Positions 47,973 through 58,433 of a stretch of DNA of 64,000 nt are shown here, one piece after another. The stretch's first letter is position 1; each line of letters begins with the position of its first letter. Both the position numbers and the translations under genes were made by a program. The stretch lies in the NCBI GenBank assembly GCA_036346275.1, contig CM070722.1, positions 61,479,524 to 61,543,523 on the forward strand. The letters run 5' to 3'. This stretch comes from Otatea glauca. Lineage: Eukaryota; Streptophyta; Magnoliopsida; Poales; Poaceae. Under the pieces are notes generated by a model. That model searched no databases. It was not told the origin of the DNA and was given only the letters and a program-made list of their open reading frames with translations.

Positions 47973-50322
47973 TCAGCTGCTGGCCCTTGATGCCGTGGCC
48001 GCCTGCTTCTGCTGCACCCAGCAGCTGCCCAGCCCCAGTGGGAATCCTGATGATGCTGCAGCGGCGTCGGCGTCGTCGTCGGGCACGGGCAGACGGGACC
48101 GGGCGGCGTACGGCCGCCAATTATTGCTGCCGTTGGGCCAGCCGGGGCGCGGGCGCGTCTGTAGCTCTGCACCGCTTGCCCCTGCTCCTGCTGCTGCTGC
48201 TGCTGCTCCCTCCCTGCCTCCACTGCTGCTGATCTGATCCTGTTCATCAGTCAGATGCTGCTGGGTTGGTCAGTGCGTCACAGAAGGAAAAAGATCGCGA
48301 CAAAGTGCTTAATTAGCATGCATGAAACGTCTTTTTTCAGTGTTGTTTGGAGGTTTCAGCGAGGTGATCATTGGTTAATATCATACCATCTGGAGCATGT
48401 GAAGCGTGTTCCTGCTGCTGGGGTGCTGATCACCATCTGAGCGCCTGAACGAATCGTTCGCGCTTATCGGAGTCGACGAAGGCATAATCCATATGCTCCT
48501 CTGAGGGTAGCAGGCACTTATGTCTTCCTCCTCCTCGGGCATCTTGAACTAGTTTTCAGACATGGAACAGTTCAGTGTCAGTGACAGACTCAATGGTAAT
48601 TCAGTGATCAGGTATAGTAGCAATGGACGTGAACAAGCTCAGCGTGCTCGGTGTACCGTCAAGCTCGTTCTCTGGTTGCTCGGTGTGCCATGGAGGATGT
48701 CATCGCTGACGGTGGTAGGATCGCCGGCCCTTTCGCCGCCTGAGCAGCCCAGGTTGAGCTCAAGATCAAGCTCACTGTCCCAAGCTACAAGGCCAACAAA
48801 ACTTCCATTTCTGAACATCTGATGTGTGTGTGTGTGTGTGTGATAAAGGAGAGTGACTAGTCAGGGAACTCACATTGCAGGTTCAGCTCGTTCTCGTACG
48901 TCTGCGGGTCGAAGTTGGTCACTGCCTCCTTGCCATAGCACTTGATCGCAGCCTTGTCATAAGCCCTAAGCATGGCGCAAAGCAGAAATCGTTAACGAAC
49001 AACCTGTTCTGCAACGGCACATCAATGCTGGATGAGTAGTGCAGAGGAGTGTAATACTTGGCAGCCTCCATCTCTGTGTCATACAGGCCAAGGTACACAT
49101 ATCTGCCGTGATCAAGAGATCAAGCCATATCAGTACGAACTTAAAATTTTTGTGTTTGAGAACTAAAAAGTTCCTTTTTTTCTTGATTTTGTTCTGATGA
49201 ATGAGTGGATTACTTCTTGCCCATGAGCTGGCCGATCCTAGCCTCCCATTTGCCGCACTTGTGCAAGGTGACACCCCGGAATCTCGAGCTCCCCCTGACG
49301 AAGCCGGCGCCCTGTCGCCGGAGAACCTGAACGAACTCCTCCTTGCTGAAGTTGTTCATCTGCCAATGCCATGACAATATCACGCTGTTAGAAATCAAAC
49401 AGTACAAGCAAAGATACAAATGAACAGGACCACTCTTGTTCACTACTGATCTTGATAGCCTCTGATCCCATCACCTTCTTTATGTCCTCCTTGTAGTCAT
49501 CCAGGGTGAAGTTTATGTCTGCATCCACACCACGAAACTTGATTGCAGCTTGGTCATAGGCCCTGAAATGGATCAGAGAAGAAGGGAACTATGCGCATCG
49601 CTCTCACTTTTGAAGACAAAAGAATGTGCACAATTATATCAGGTATTAACCTTGCAGCCGCATGTGCTGTATCAAATCCACCTACCGAAAAAAAACTCTC
49701 ATGAACAAATTTTGATACATAATTAAGGAATCAGTAGATCAAAGAAGAAATTTCACACGAACAATTAAGAACTCACCTAAGTACACTTGCTTTCCACAAT
49801 CCCTGCAAATTGAAGCGCAAACAAGAGGTACAGATAAAATACAAAATGAAAAGAAGATTGCACAGTTACAAAGTTACTTATCAGAGCTTATATGAGCAAA
49901 GCAAACGTATAAATACACGTATACGGGGAGACTGACCAAATGTGGGACTCCCACCGGCCGGTGCGCCGGTAGAAGGTGACGCCGCGGTACTGCGAGCTCC
50001 TCGACCGCGGACCCCGCCGGCTCTTCCTCGACGGCTGCCGGGCCCACTGGTCAGCCCCCGCTGCAGCCAGGTGGCACTGCTCCATTACCTGCTGCTGCAT
50101 TGCCGCCGCCGTGGTCGTCGGAAAGAACTGTTGGGTGACGACCGGCCGGGTGGCAGGTCCCCCAGCGAGCACAGGGAAACCAAAGATCCTTCTTGAACCT
50201 TCCTCCACATGGTCCCGAAGCTCCGCCTCCTCCACCACGGCGTCATCTCTGTGCATGGCGAGTGCAATGCCGCCGGCGCCATAGAAGGCTCTCTTGGTGG
50301 CCGCCATGGCCGCCGGGTGCAT
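47973..50322 (-). CDS. euAP2-type transcription factor with two AP2 domains, miR172 target
   Basis: Ten exons: 49937-50322, 49777-49802, 49651-49681, 49475-49562, 49214-49359, 49058-49102, 48874-48965, 48657-48784, 48387-48548, 47973-48260. They give 463 residues. In order: a basic stretch KSRRGPRSRSS (about 100-110, likely nuclear signal), AP2 domain 1 (SSQYRGVTFYRRTGRWESHIW onwards, about 110-168), AP2 domain 2 (SSRFRGVTLHKCGKWEARIG onwards, about 201-260), an EAR-like repression motif LDLELNL (about 277-283), an alanine run, and AAASSGF at the miR172 site. Tiny exons 2 and 3 (26 and 31 bases) are typical of the family. This is the TOE/IDS1/SNB group that controls flowering time and spikelet meristem fate. 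A second ATG at 50307 has the stronger context. Exons 8 and 9 are less certain. The exact rice paralogue is not named. Confidence 0.93.
48041..48061 (-). promoter_or_regulatory. miR172 target site in the AP2 mRNA
   Basis: The minus strand reads CTGCAGCATCATCAGGATTC plus a final C, matching the conserved miR172 site of AP2/TOE genes at 20 of its 21 usual bases. It lies in frame in the last coding exon and encodes AAASSGF, as in other family members. miR172 is expected to cause cleavage and translational block. Confidence 0.96.
48181..48215 (-). repeat. GCA/CAG trinucleotide run in the last AP2 exon
   Basis: Encodes a run of about seven alanines shortly before the miR172 site. In-frame length change here would be tolerated, so it is a candidate polymorphic site. 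Confidence 0.85.
48822..48842. repeat. (TG)n microsatellite at an AP2 intron acceptor
   Basis: On the coding strand it is a CA run ending at CACATCAG, one of two possible acceptors for exon 8. Using that AG brings an early stop, so the acceptor TTGTAG at 48785-48786 was preferred because it keeps the LDLELNL frame. Confidence 0.9.
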
Positions 50323-51411
50323 GTGTATGTGTACAGTGTATGACAATGTTCTTCGCTCGGGTCTTCTTCTAGTCCTATGTGATGGAATGCATCATTGTAA
50401 CTTTCCTTTTTACGCTGCTACGTGATACAAGTATACAGCAAGCTGATCTCTCTCTCTCTCCCTCGTCCTGTGTGTGTGTGTGTGTCTTGTTGCGGCTCCT
50501 TGCTCTCTCCTCTGTTAAAGAATCTGCAGTGCAGGGTTTGGTGCCTGGTGGTGGGTTGCTGAGGTTGGGATCAGCCTGCGTAAGGAAAGGAAAAGATTTC
50601 TGAGCAGGCTATCACCTCATGTCACGCATCTTCTTTTTATGGGGGTCTGAAGGAGAGAAGAGAAAACCAGGCCACAAGGGAGAGGGACCCCTCCCTCTGT
50701 CTATGCTTTGGGCTTCTCACCTAACCACCATCCCTGCTTTTTATGTCTCTTCATGGGTGCACATTTACTTAGATATGCCCACAAGATCACAATCACACGT
50801 TAGCATTGTGGTGTATGACTTCGCATTTAGCATTGTTGTGTATGATTATATATACCCACCTGCCATTAGTTCCATATATGCATGCATGTTTGAAACAAAG
50901 GAATTTTAGGCTCATGGGATTTATACTAAACTCTTATGTTCCAAATAGAACCAAAGTAAATATGTATCTATACTTCGTAGCACGGCAATTTTACATCTAT
51001 CTTTAGTATTAGCATCGAGTGGTTCTTTAAACAAGACATTAGCACTGAGTTTCTTCCATAGATGTTCAAACTACTGCAGTAACCAAGCATGCGTAGGGAG
51101 TAGATATTCAAATTAACTCGTAGGTTTCTTGCACTCAGCCAACACTACTGGCTGCCTGATTTAGGTCTTCTATTAGGTGCAAGCTAGCGAGCCATTGTCT
51201 GCATTCACTTCGCTGCATAAAGGCCCCACCGTCCACCTCCACTTGCTTGCGCCGGTGAAAGAGGGTTTAATACGGAAGCAAAGTCGTGTCTGACTCGGCG
51301 TGTGCAAGAAAGGAGATCGATGAGGCATGCATCATGTACTCCCGGATCCCCGTCCCACGTTAAACAGATCGAAGACGTCATGATGCATCATACATTTGTA
51401 GTATGATAGTA
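50323..51411. other. 5' untranslated and promoter region of the AP2 gene
   Basis: Holds a TCTC run (about 50447-50461) and a GT run (about 50470-50485), so the transcribed strand carries GA/CA-rich leader sequence. No clear TATA box was fixed. 50700-51411 shows no gene. Confidence 0.5.
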
Positions 51412-51660
51412 CTCCCTCCAGTCACACGAATAGTTGTCGTTTTAGATATAGATACAGTTGAGCTTTTAAAACTTTAATTATCAATATATTTTTAAATATT
51501 TAAATTGGATATATTAAAATCATATGTACAAATTTGTCTTGAAAAATGCTTTCATAATATCCATAATTTTATTAAGTTTTATAAATATATTATAATATAA
51601 ATTAGTGGTCAAATATGTGTATCGATGTCTAAAACGATAACTATTTATGACCGGAGATAG
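51412..51660. mobile_element. Stowaway MITE
   Basis: 249 bases beginning CTCCCTCCAGTC and ending GACCGGAGATAG (10 of 12 bases pair), flanked by TA on both sides (51410-51411 and 51661-51662). The TA duplication and the CTCCCTCC end are diagnostic of Stowaway (Tc1/mariner-type) MITEs. Confidence 0.93.
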
Positions 51661-54600
51661 TATCTCTTTGTTCTGCCTTTTTCCTGGTCCATCAGCGGGT
51701 TACATCTGTATGCTATAGGCATGCCGGTGAAGTGTGAGCGTATTTCCCGTCTTACAGTAAGCTTTTATCAACACATTGATGGCATTTCACTAACAATAAA
51801 GGGGAGCATGTCGTATACACATGGTGTAAAGTATTGACCTGTGCAAGCTTGCTTCCCATGATGAAAAATAATCAGAGCACTGTCCATGTATTCATCCATG
51901 TTATTTAAAGACAAAACTAAAAATAACTTTTACAATAGATGTCATCTTAATGTTATCTATATGAGATTATATAATCTTTTAATTATGGTATGAAAAAGTG
52001 TTTTTTATAGACAATAACTAACATAATGGTATTTTATGTTGTATATATGGTCGTCTCTTCACGAAGAGACATATATACTCTCTCTCTCCTCCTTCTCTCT
52101 ATTTCATATTAAAAATCTTATGTGGCAAGATATATAGATAGTTGACATCTCACCATTATACATACCCTCAGGGGAGAGTGACAAGAACATAGCTTGTTTA
52201 AAGGAGAAAAAGGAAGTGGTTGAGATATTTCTTTTTTGCTTTAATGTTTGTGAGTACTGATTGGGATGTGGCTGCAGCTAAGATATGTTGATTGGAGAAA
52301 GTTTCATGATATACGATCTCATGTCCTTGATTAGTTTAATTCCTTGTTGCAACACTAAGGAAGCAACCTTTTGTTTTCTGTCTATTGGCAGTGTTAGTAC
52401 TCCTATTGGTATGATAGGAATGGATGATTGCTGTAATTTATCAGAGGACTACATCTATTTTGCAGATGAAGTTTATACATTATGCATGAGCCGGTCAGAT
52501 ATTTGATACTTCACATCGCAAAAATTCTCTTGCTGTGTTATTGCTTTCAAAGAACCATCAAATTATAAAAGCAACTACATTCAGCTGGAAATGAAGCAGC
52601 ATAGAAAGCTACATTATGTTCTTCATTAAGGTGTCCAAACATGCTTGCCCAAAAGAGCATTCTTCTTTTTGGCAGAAATTGAAGTAAAAGATTGCTTGGG
52701 GATGAATTGTCCAACTAATATTGATACTAAAATCACGCAAAGTTCTTCAACTTGCCATAAAGGATTATGATTGAAGATTGACAACAGTTGGTGTCGTGTT
52801 ACCTTAAAAGCACAGTTCAATATAATAATTAGCATATGAAAAACAAGCTGTTGGTGCAATGCCCTATCAAATTACAGATAAAACACCATTTGAGATATCA
52901 ACTTGTCCAATCCATCACCAATTTCTTTGCACTAACCAATTTGATAGATTTTGTATTATTGTTGTTCTCAAACTAAAGGCAACCCCATGAAGGCACAATC
53001 AGATGTTAGCTTGTGAAGTCAACATTGTGGTAGGTCGAGCAGTGCTTCAATGTTTTCCCTCTCAATACAAGTTGCACAAATCAAGCAAGCGAAATGATAA
53101 GTAATCACTATATACCTTTTATTCATGATTTAATATTTATGCAACTGTCAAAAAGAAAAGTATTAAAGCATCTCTCATCTCGTTATGTTCTCTCTAAAAG
53201 CAGAAACGCTAAAAAGAAAAGAAGAAGAGAGAGACCAGAAAAAATAGATCTAGAACACATTTGTAAGAGACAGTGTAATGAATCCTCCTCCACTTTTTTG
53301 CAGGATAAGTCCTCAGAAAAACCAAGCAGGCTCTATGTAAGAAAGATGTGGTACATAAATTGCAAGATGAAGAAAGTGAGTAAAGTAAATAGGAGTAAGA
53401 GAGTAGCTTGTATTTATGTGAGATGATGATGCCAAAGGGAAGGGAGGCTTTTAATTGTGCTGGATCTCCAAGCAGCGCTGTCCATCATAAACAGCTGGGA
53501 AGGGAAGGGAATCAAATGCAAGCAAGCAAAACATTTCCATAAGAGGCCAACCCAAGAGTACCTTGTAGGTCCTTGTTCCTCCTTTTCTTGACTACCCTCC
53601 TGTGCTCTCTCCTCTATCTGTCTTCCCTTGAGGCGACTTGCAGGGTTGCTGCAGTCCTTACTTACTACTCACCAATCACTCCCCTTTCTTGCTCCCAGAG
53701 CAGCAGAAACAATCACTTCAATCCCATTTCAGTTCAGTTTCCCTTGTCATGAAACATACATCTTAGATCCAGCAAAACCCTGAAAAGAAGTAATAAGGCC
53801 GTACCTGTATATACTTCAGCCGAAAATGCTGCAAATCGATCCCTTCCTGTCTTTTTAACATCCAGTGAAAGAAATAGAACCACCATGCACAAATAATGCT
53901 ACACTTTATGAAGATCTGCTCTGTTTATTTAGAACAATGTTCACAATATCAGAGTCACGGCATCGCGTGTTAAAATATGTATGTGAGGTTTCAAGAAGGA
54001 ACTTTTGTTGACTGGCTTGCTGCTGCCAAGCCTAAGTAACCCTATTGGCCTATTCTGGCACTTATTTCAGCAGGATTTTGTAAGATCTGCAACTTCTATA
54101 CCGATCGATCCGATTCTCTTCCACTTGAACATAGCGAGGACCCAGGGGAGGTAATAGCTGTCTGGCACTTAAAACGGAGAGCAGTATGCTTTTATGCTCT
54201 CTGCCATGAAATGTGCAAAGTGTGTGTGCAAGGAGGGAATCAAATGCTACAAAAGGAGGAGCTCCCCAGAAGTAGCCAACGCAACGGTACGAAACTCCTT
54301 TATCTGTCCACCAAACCCAATGTACCACAGGGTGCATTTGGCACATTGTTAATCCTCATCATGTTTGAATTTGCTGTGATTGTACCTAAATCAAAAGGTC
54401 AAAACAACGTTCCAAAGTCTTGAGTTACAAACAATATACAACTCCACAGCGCTTCTCAACTGCAAAGAGAAACAGGGGAAGATAAAAAATGGTATTAAAC
54501 GTTTCAGTTTGATTTTAGTGGATATTAAGCAAATCTTCTAGTCATTCTGCTCTGCTTTCTTACTTTCTTAAATGACAGGAACTATATAAGCTGCAAAGAT

Positions 54601-55309
54601 TAACAGAAAGACCCTTTAATAGCTGGTACCAAAAGGAAGCACGTCTGAGGTTTGACAACACTTTGAATTGGGCCTGGAACGACTTGATCAATAACTAAGT
54701 TCAAGGTCTCAAATACTCAAATACAGACATCATTCGAGGACTTCAGAATTACTTACAACTAACAAGGAGCATGTGTAATAGATATTTTGGTACTCAGAAA
54801 TATGCGTCACTGCAAGAAAAAAAAGCCAAATAAATTCCTCTGCAAAGCACCTAAATATCATCTGACTGAACTGTATCAGTGTCTCCTGTAATGAGGGTTA
54901 ACAGTTAACACCAAATGACCAAATTCAGAAAATGGCACATTCTGACAATTGCAACTCAACTCTTAAATTACCCCTTTTCATGAGAGAAATTTTATAGTGT
55001 ATTATACTGGTAGTATAAAATAGGTAGTAAAAATCAAATCTAGTCATTGATTTATTAAGAGTGTTTTTACTACTCTACTACATAGAAAGTATAAATAAAT
55101 ACTAGCCAATCTGATCCTTTGGGTCAAAAATAATGAACGGTCTATATTAAATTTAGTGTAACTCTTTCATGAAAGGAGACATAAAGCCTGATTAGCATTT
55201 CTCCAAACTGCACTAGATCTAGGAACCTGCATTTCCCTCTTTCCAGGCACTCATTGGAGTTTTCACGTGGTGTGTTGGGCAAGCAACTTTCAGCAAAATA
55301 ATAAGTCGT
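51661..55309. other. Intergenic DNA, no supported gene
   Basis: AT-rich. The longest ATG frame, 53094-53426 plus strand, encodes 110 residues with a Lys/Arg-rich patch (NAKKKRRRERPEK) but no family match and no clear exon context. A purine-rich stretch lies at 53425-53520. Non-coding transcripts cannot be excluded. Confidence 0.5.
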
Positions 55310-55540
55310 TTCAGAATCTATGTTAGTCAAACATTTTTAGGTTTGACTGTTAATAGATAAAGAATTACCAAGATTAACAACATGAAATTGGTATTACTAG
55401 ACCCATCATGAAATATTGTTTCATAATGTATAATTATTTTTATTTGAAGCAAAAATATCTTCATAGAAATTGATGGTCAAAGTGTCACCTTGAAAACCGT
55501 GTCAATGTCCAAAACAACTTATATGTTGAATCAGAGGGAG
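55310..55540. mobile_element. Decayed Stowaway-like MITE
   Basis: The right end GAATCAGAGGGAG/TA is a recognisable Stowaway end. The interior resembles the intact MITE at 51412 (AAGTGTCACCTTGAAAACCGTGTC, TCCAAAACAACTTAT). The left end is too diverged to place well. Confidence 0.5.
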
Positions 55541-55764
55541 TATTAACAAAAATAAATTGGTCACAGGAACATAAGAAAGACCTAAATGTTTTTGATCACT
55601 TCTCCCCTTCTTTTACTCAATGCGTCAAAAACTCACAACTTCTTTCTCCAACTCCAACGAGAAGGTTTGACACTGGTAGATGGGAGGGGAATAAAAGGAT
55701 AAAACTTGGTAACCATTAAAGAAGAATGATTGATAAGAACAATTTCTTGATCGCTGCAAGCATT

Positions 55765-56004
55765 TCAAATACACTGGTGGGAAGGATGAGTGCTGTAACC
55801 TGTTAGATATTTAGGCAGAATTTGGTATATTATAATCCATAAATTCAGTAAAATAAACATGACATATACGAGTGATTCTATAATTCCAATTTCAGCAATA
55901 GCAACACACAAAGTTACTAAAGCAAAGTTCAGAGCTTTAGAGATATACCCAGGGACAGGATCAGTGCCGGAGGCATCAGCGGTGTCGTTCTGATCAGTTG
56001 TCAT
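55765..56004 (-). CDS. Possible small membrane protein, 79 residues
   Basis: An ATG at 56004 opens a frame beginning MTTDQNDTADASGTDPVPG with a polar N-terminus, then two closely spaced hydrophobic segments (about residues 24-40 and 41-61, FALVTLCVAIAEIGIIESLV then a second), ending TGYSTHPSHQCI. No family is recognised. Support is positional: a TATA box lies 313 bases upstream with a plausible leader between. A shorter overlapping frame (55994-56068, 24 residues, MDRTTSTSSCTDFD) starts at the first ATG of that leader and ends 8 bases inside this one. A GTATAT donor after DPVPG would also allow a spliced product, so the C-terminal half may be intron. Confidence 0.35.
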   Translation of the reverse strand: MTTDQNDTADASGTDPVPGYISKALNFALVTLCVAIAEIGIIESLVYVMFILLNLWIIIYQILPKYLTGYSTHPSHQCI

Positions 56005-56316
56005 GATCAGCTGCTCGAAGTAGTCGATCAAAGTCGGTGCAGGAAGATGTTGACGTAGTGCGATCCATAAGCAGTTCTCGAACACGGAAGAAAGCGAACG
56101 ATGAGCGGCGATCGCGCAAAGGTGCGCTCCCCAAAAACCTGATCGCCCGCCTATCCGTGCAGACAATCGCAGCGGACGTGGTTCCGGAGGCCTGCTCTCC
56201 TAGAGCCTATGCGCGCAGGCGTCTGGAATGGAGATGTTGAAGCAGCAGCAACAAGAAACGTGTGATGGTTTTGGTTCTAGTTTGTGAGCACACAGAAGAC
56301 AGAGGAAAGACCCTTC

Positions 56317-56323
56317 TTATATA
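56317..56323 (-). promoter_or_regulatory. TATA box of the small minus-strand gene
   Basis: The minus strand reads GGCGCCTATATAAGAAGGG, a strong plant TATA context. A start about 30 bases downstream (near 56290) would give a leader of roughly 220-290 bases. Confidence 0.6.
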
Positions 56324-56357
56324 GGCGCCAGAAGAAGAGAAAATACCAAAAGCCACC

Positions 56358-56480
56358 ATAATGAGCCACCAGAAGATGAAGTGCTAAGAGACATCATCAT
56401 AATGAGCCACCAGAAGATGAAGTGCCAAGAGACGCCGTCATAATGAGCCACCAGAAGCCTAAAAGCCAAGAGTCACCATT
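56358..56480 (-). repeat. Three 41-base tandem repeats upstream of the TATA box
   Basis: Units start at 56358, 56399 and 56440 with ATAATGAGCCACCAGAAG. The first two are almost identical, the third diverges in its second half, and a partial unit overlaps 56345-56357. On the minus strand the units place TGACGGCGTC or TGATGATGTC shortly after CATTA, so TGACG (as-1-like) motifs are repeated in a promoter position. Confidence 0.85.
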
Positions 56481-58084
56481 ATGGACGGCTTCCACCAGTG
56501 GTCATTACTTCAGGCAGCAAAACCAGGCACCGCACAAGCGAAGCGCAGCGGCTCGACTCGGCACGGCGGCGCGCGCGCGCGTATGGCTCGTCTTCCTCCT
56601 TTTCAACCTCACAATAGGTGTAGATGAGACCCACCTATTTAAGTTGAGTAAAACTCCTCTAGACTTCTCATGTGGTATTGTTCCACCTAGCATTAATTGT
56701 GGGTTTGGGATTTTCTTATTTTATTATTGGAAAATAGGCAATCCCAATTTATATCCAACATAACCTACGCTCGCTTGTCCTCCTAATGTTGTTTGGTCAT
56801 TTTTTCTTCCACAAGTTATTGCATATCTAGTTTTCAGAGCATCCTCTGCTGAGCCCAGCGTCTCCTACGTTCTCACCCTTTTCGCGTCGCTCTGCAAGAC
56901 TAGCATTTATTGGATAAGATTGTAGTTAAGCTGGAGAGGTTAAAATCTGCAGATCAACAGTACTGGCAGCAACGCTATAGTGCTCACAAAAATACCAATG
57001 GTATTTAGTTAACTTGTGCTATGAATGTCAGAAAAGAAAATCTACAGAAGGGTTAAATGGTCAGGAAACTGCAAATAACAGTATATGGGACCTTACACAG
57101 TAAAAAGGAAAAAAAAACAAGAAGTAGCATATGTACTAACAAATTTAATTTTATGCAAAAACTTAAACCTTTGATGACAAGAATTATTTTTTAGATTAGC
57201 CAACCACCATGCATTACTTCTTCCATAATGTTGCTACAGATAGGGCAAAGGCTTAGGTATTACTGCAAAAAAGTGAGACTAATAGATGTAAAAAAGGTAA
57301 TTTGCCATTAATCAGGTTTTAGACAAAAACTGACAAAACTGACCTGTGTGACAATCAAGAATATGGCTTGTGTAAAGAACAAACTAACACTGAAGCAGCA
57401 CTAGCCCATCCAACCAGTTGTGAAGTACAATAAACATACCTAATGAAACTGTGCTTTGTCAACTTTTCGGACTTCCTCATATTGCTAAACATCGTACAGG
57501 GCACCAACAGAGGGTAGCAGTCAGGATCAAACTAATAAAGAATTAAAAATCAAGATGAACAGTTAGGGAGGGCCTCTAAACAGGAGTAAATGGAAATTTG
57601 CATCTCATGGATAGCCAATACGAAAATGCTTGTAGTTTACCGTATCAATAGATGCACAAAATGAAACATCATCTATTGGATACATTCTTATGCAGTTATG
57701 TAAAGGGCAGAAGCTAAGGAAACTTGTTCTAGTATTCCTTCAAGGAAGCTGTGGGCTTTGTATGTGCGAAAATATTAGAGCCAGCATTAAGCTAATCCAA
57801 CACAAATCTCAGAGCTCGATTAGCAATGCAGAACAGATAAGCATCAGATAAAAAATGCACGATAAGTACCATAGCATTTCACTTGAAAGTAAAAGCACAT
57901 ACATGGGAAACAGACAAGCTCAAGGCTCCAAGAGCATTACTAGTTTACTACTGTTTTTGTCAGCACTACCTATTCTTAAGCCATACAAGGGGATGTAGCT
58001 AGCACAAACCACCATCTCCAAGTACACACTAAAATAATATCCTCCCTCTATTATACTCCATAGAATCCCTGGCCTCACAATGCT
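56481..58084. other. Intergenic DNA, no supported gene
   Basis: A frame at 56422-56763 plus strand has no domain. The remainder is AT-rich without convincing splice structure. Confidence 0.5.
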
Positions 58085-58433
58085 TTGAGCCGGCTCGGCT
58101 CCGCGAGCCGAGCCGCGAAAAAAAATTATGCTTAGGTCCTTTTTTCCAAAAAACAAATTAAGTTCAGGTCCTTTTTTGGAAAAAAACGATTAGGTCCTTT
58201 CTTTCGGAAAAAGAATGTATATTACGTTTAGGTCATTTATGCGTTTTTAAGCATTGCCCTCGTGTCCTTTTTCGGAAGATTAAAATTACGTTTAGGTCCT
58301 TTTTCGGAGAAAAAAAACGTTTAGGTCATTTTTATGGAAAACAAATATACATTGCATTTAGGTCCTATTTGTATTTTTTTAGCATTACGTTTAAGTCTTT
58401 TTTTCGAAAAATCAAAATTCTGTTTAGGTCCTT
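58085..58433. repeat. TTTAGGTCCTTTTTTCGGAAAA repeat array, left part
   Basis: About eight degenerate copies of TTTAGGTCCTTTTT followed by GGAAAAA. It begins near a perfect hairpin GGCTCGGCTCCGCGAGCCGAGCC (58094-58116, read in pieces). The array is interrupted at 58433 by a solo LTR and resumes at 60042. Confidence 0.75.

Noticed and set aside
53094..53426. 110-residue Lys-rich frame
   Set aside because: It has an ATG but no family resemblance, no supporting promoter and AT-rich simple composition; it was not called as a gene.
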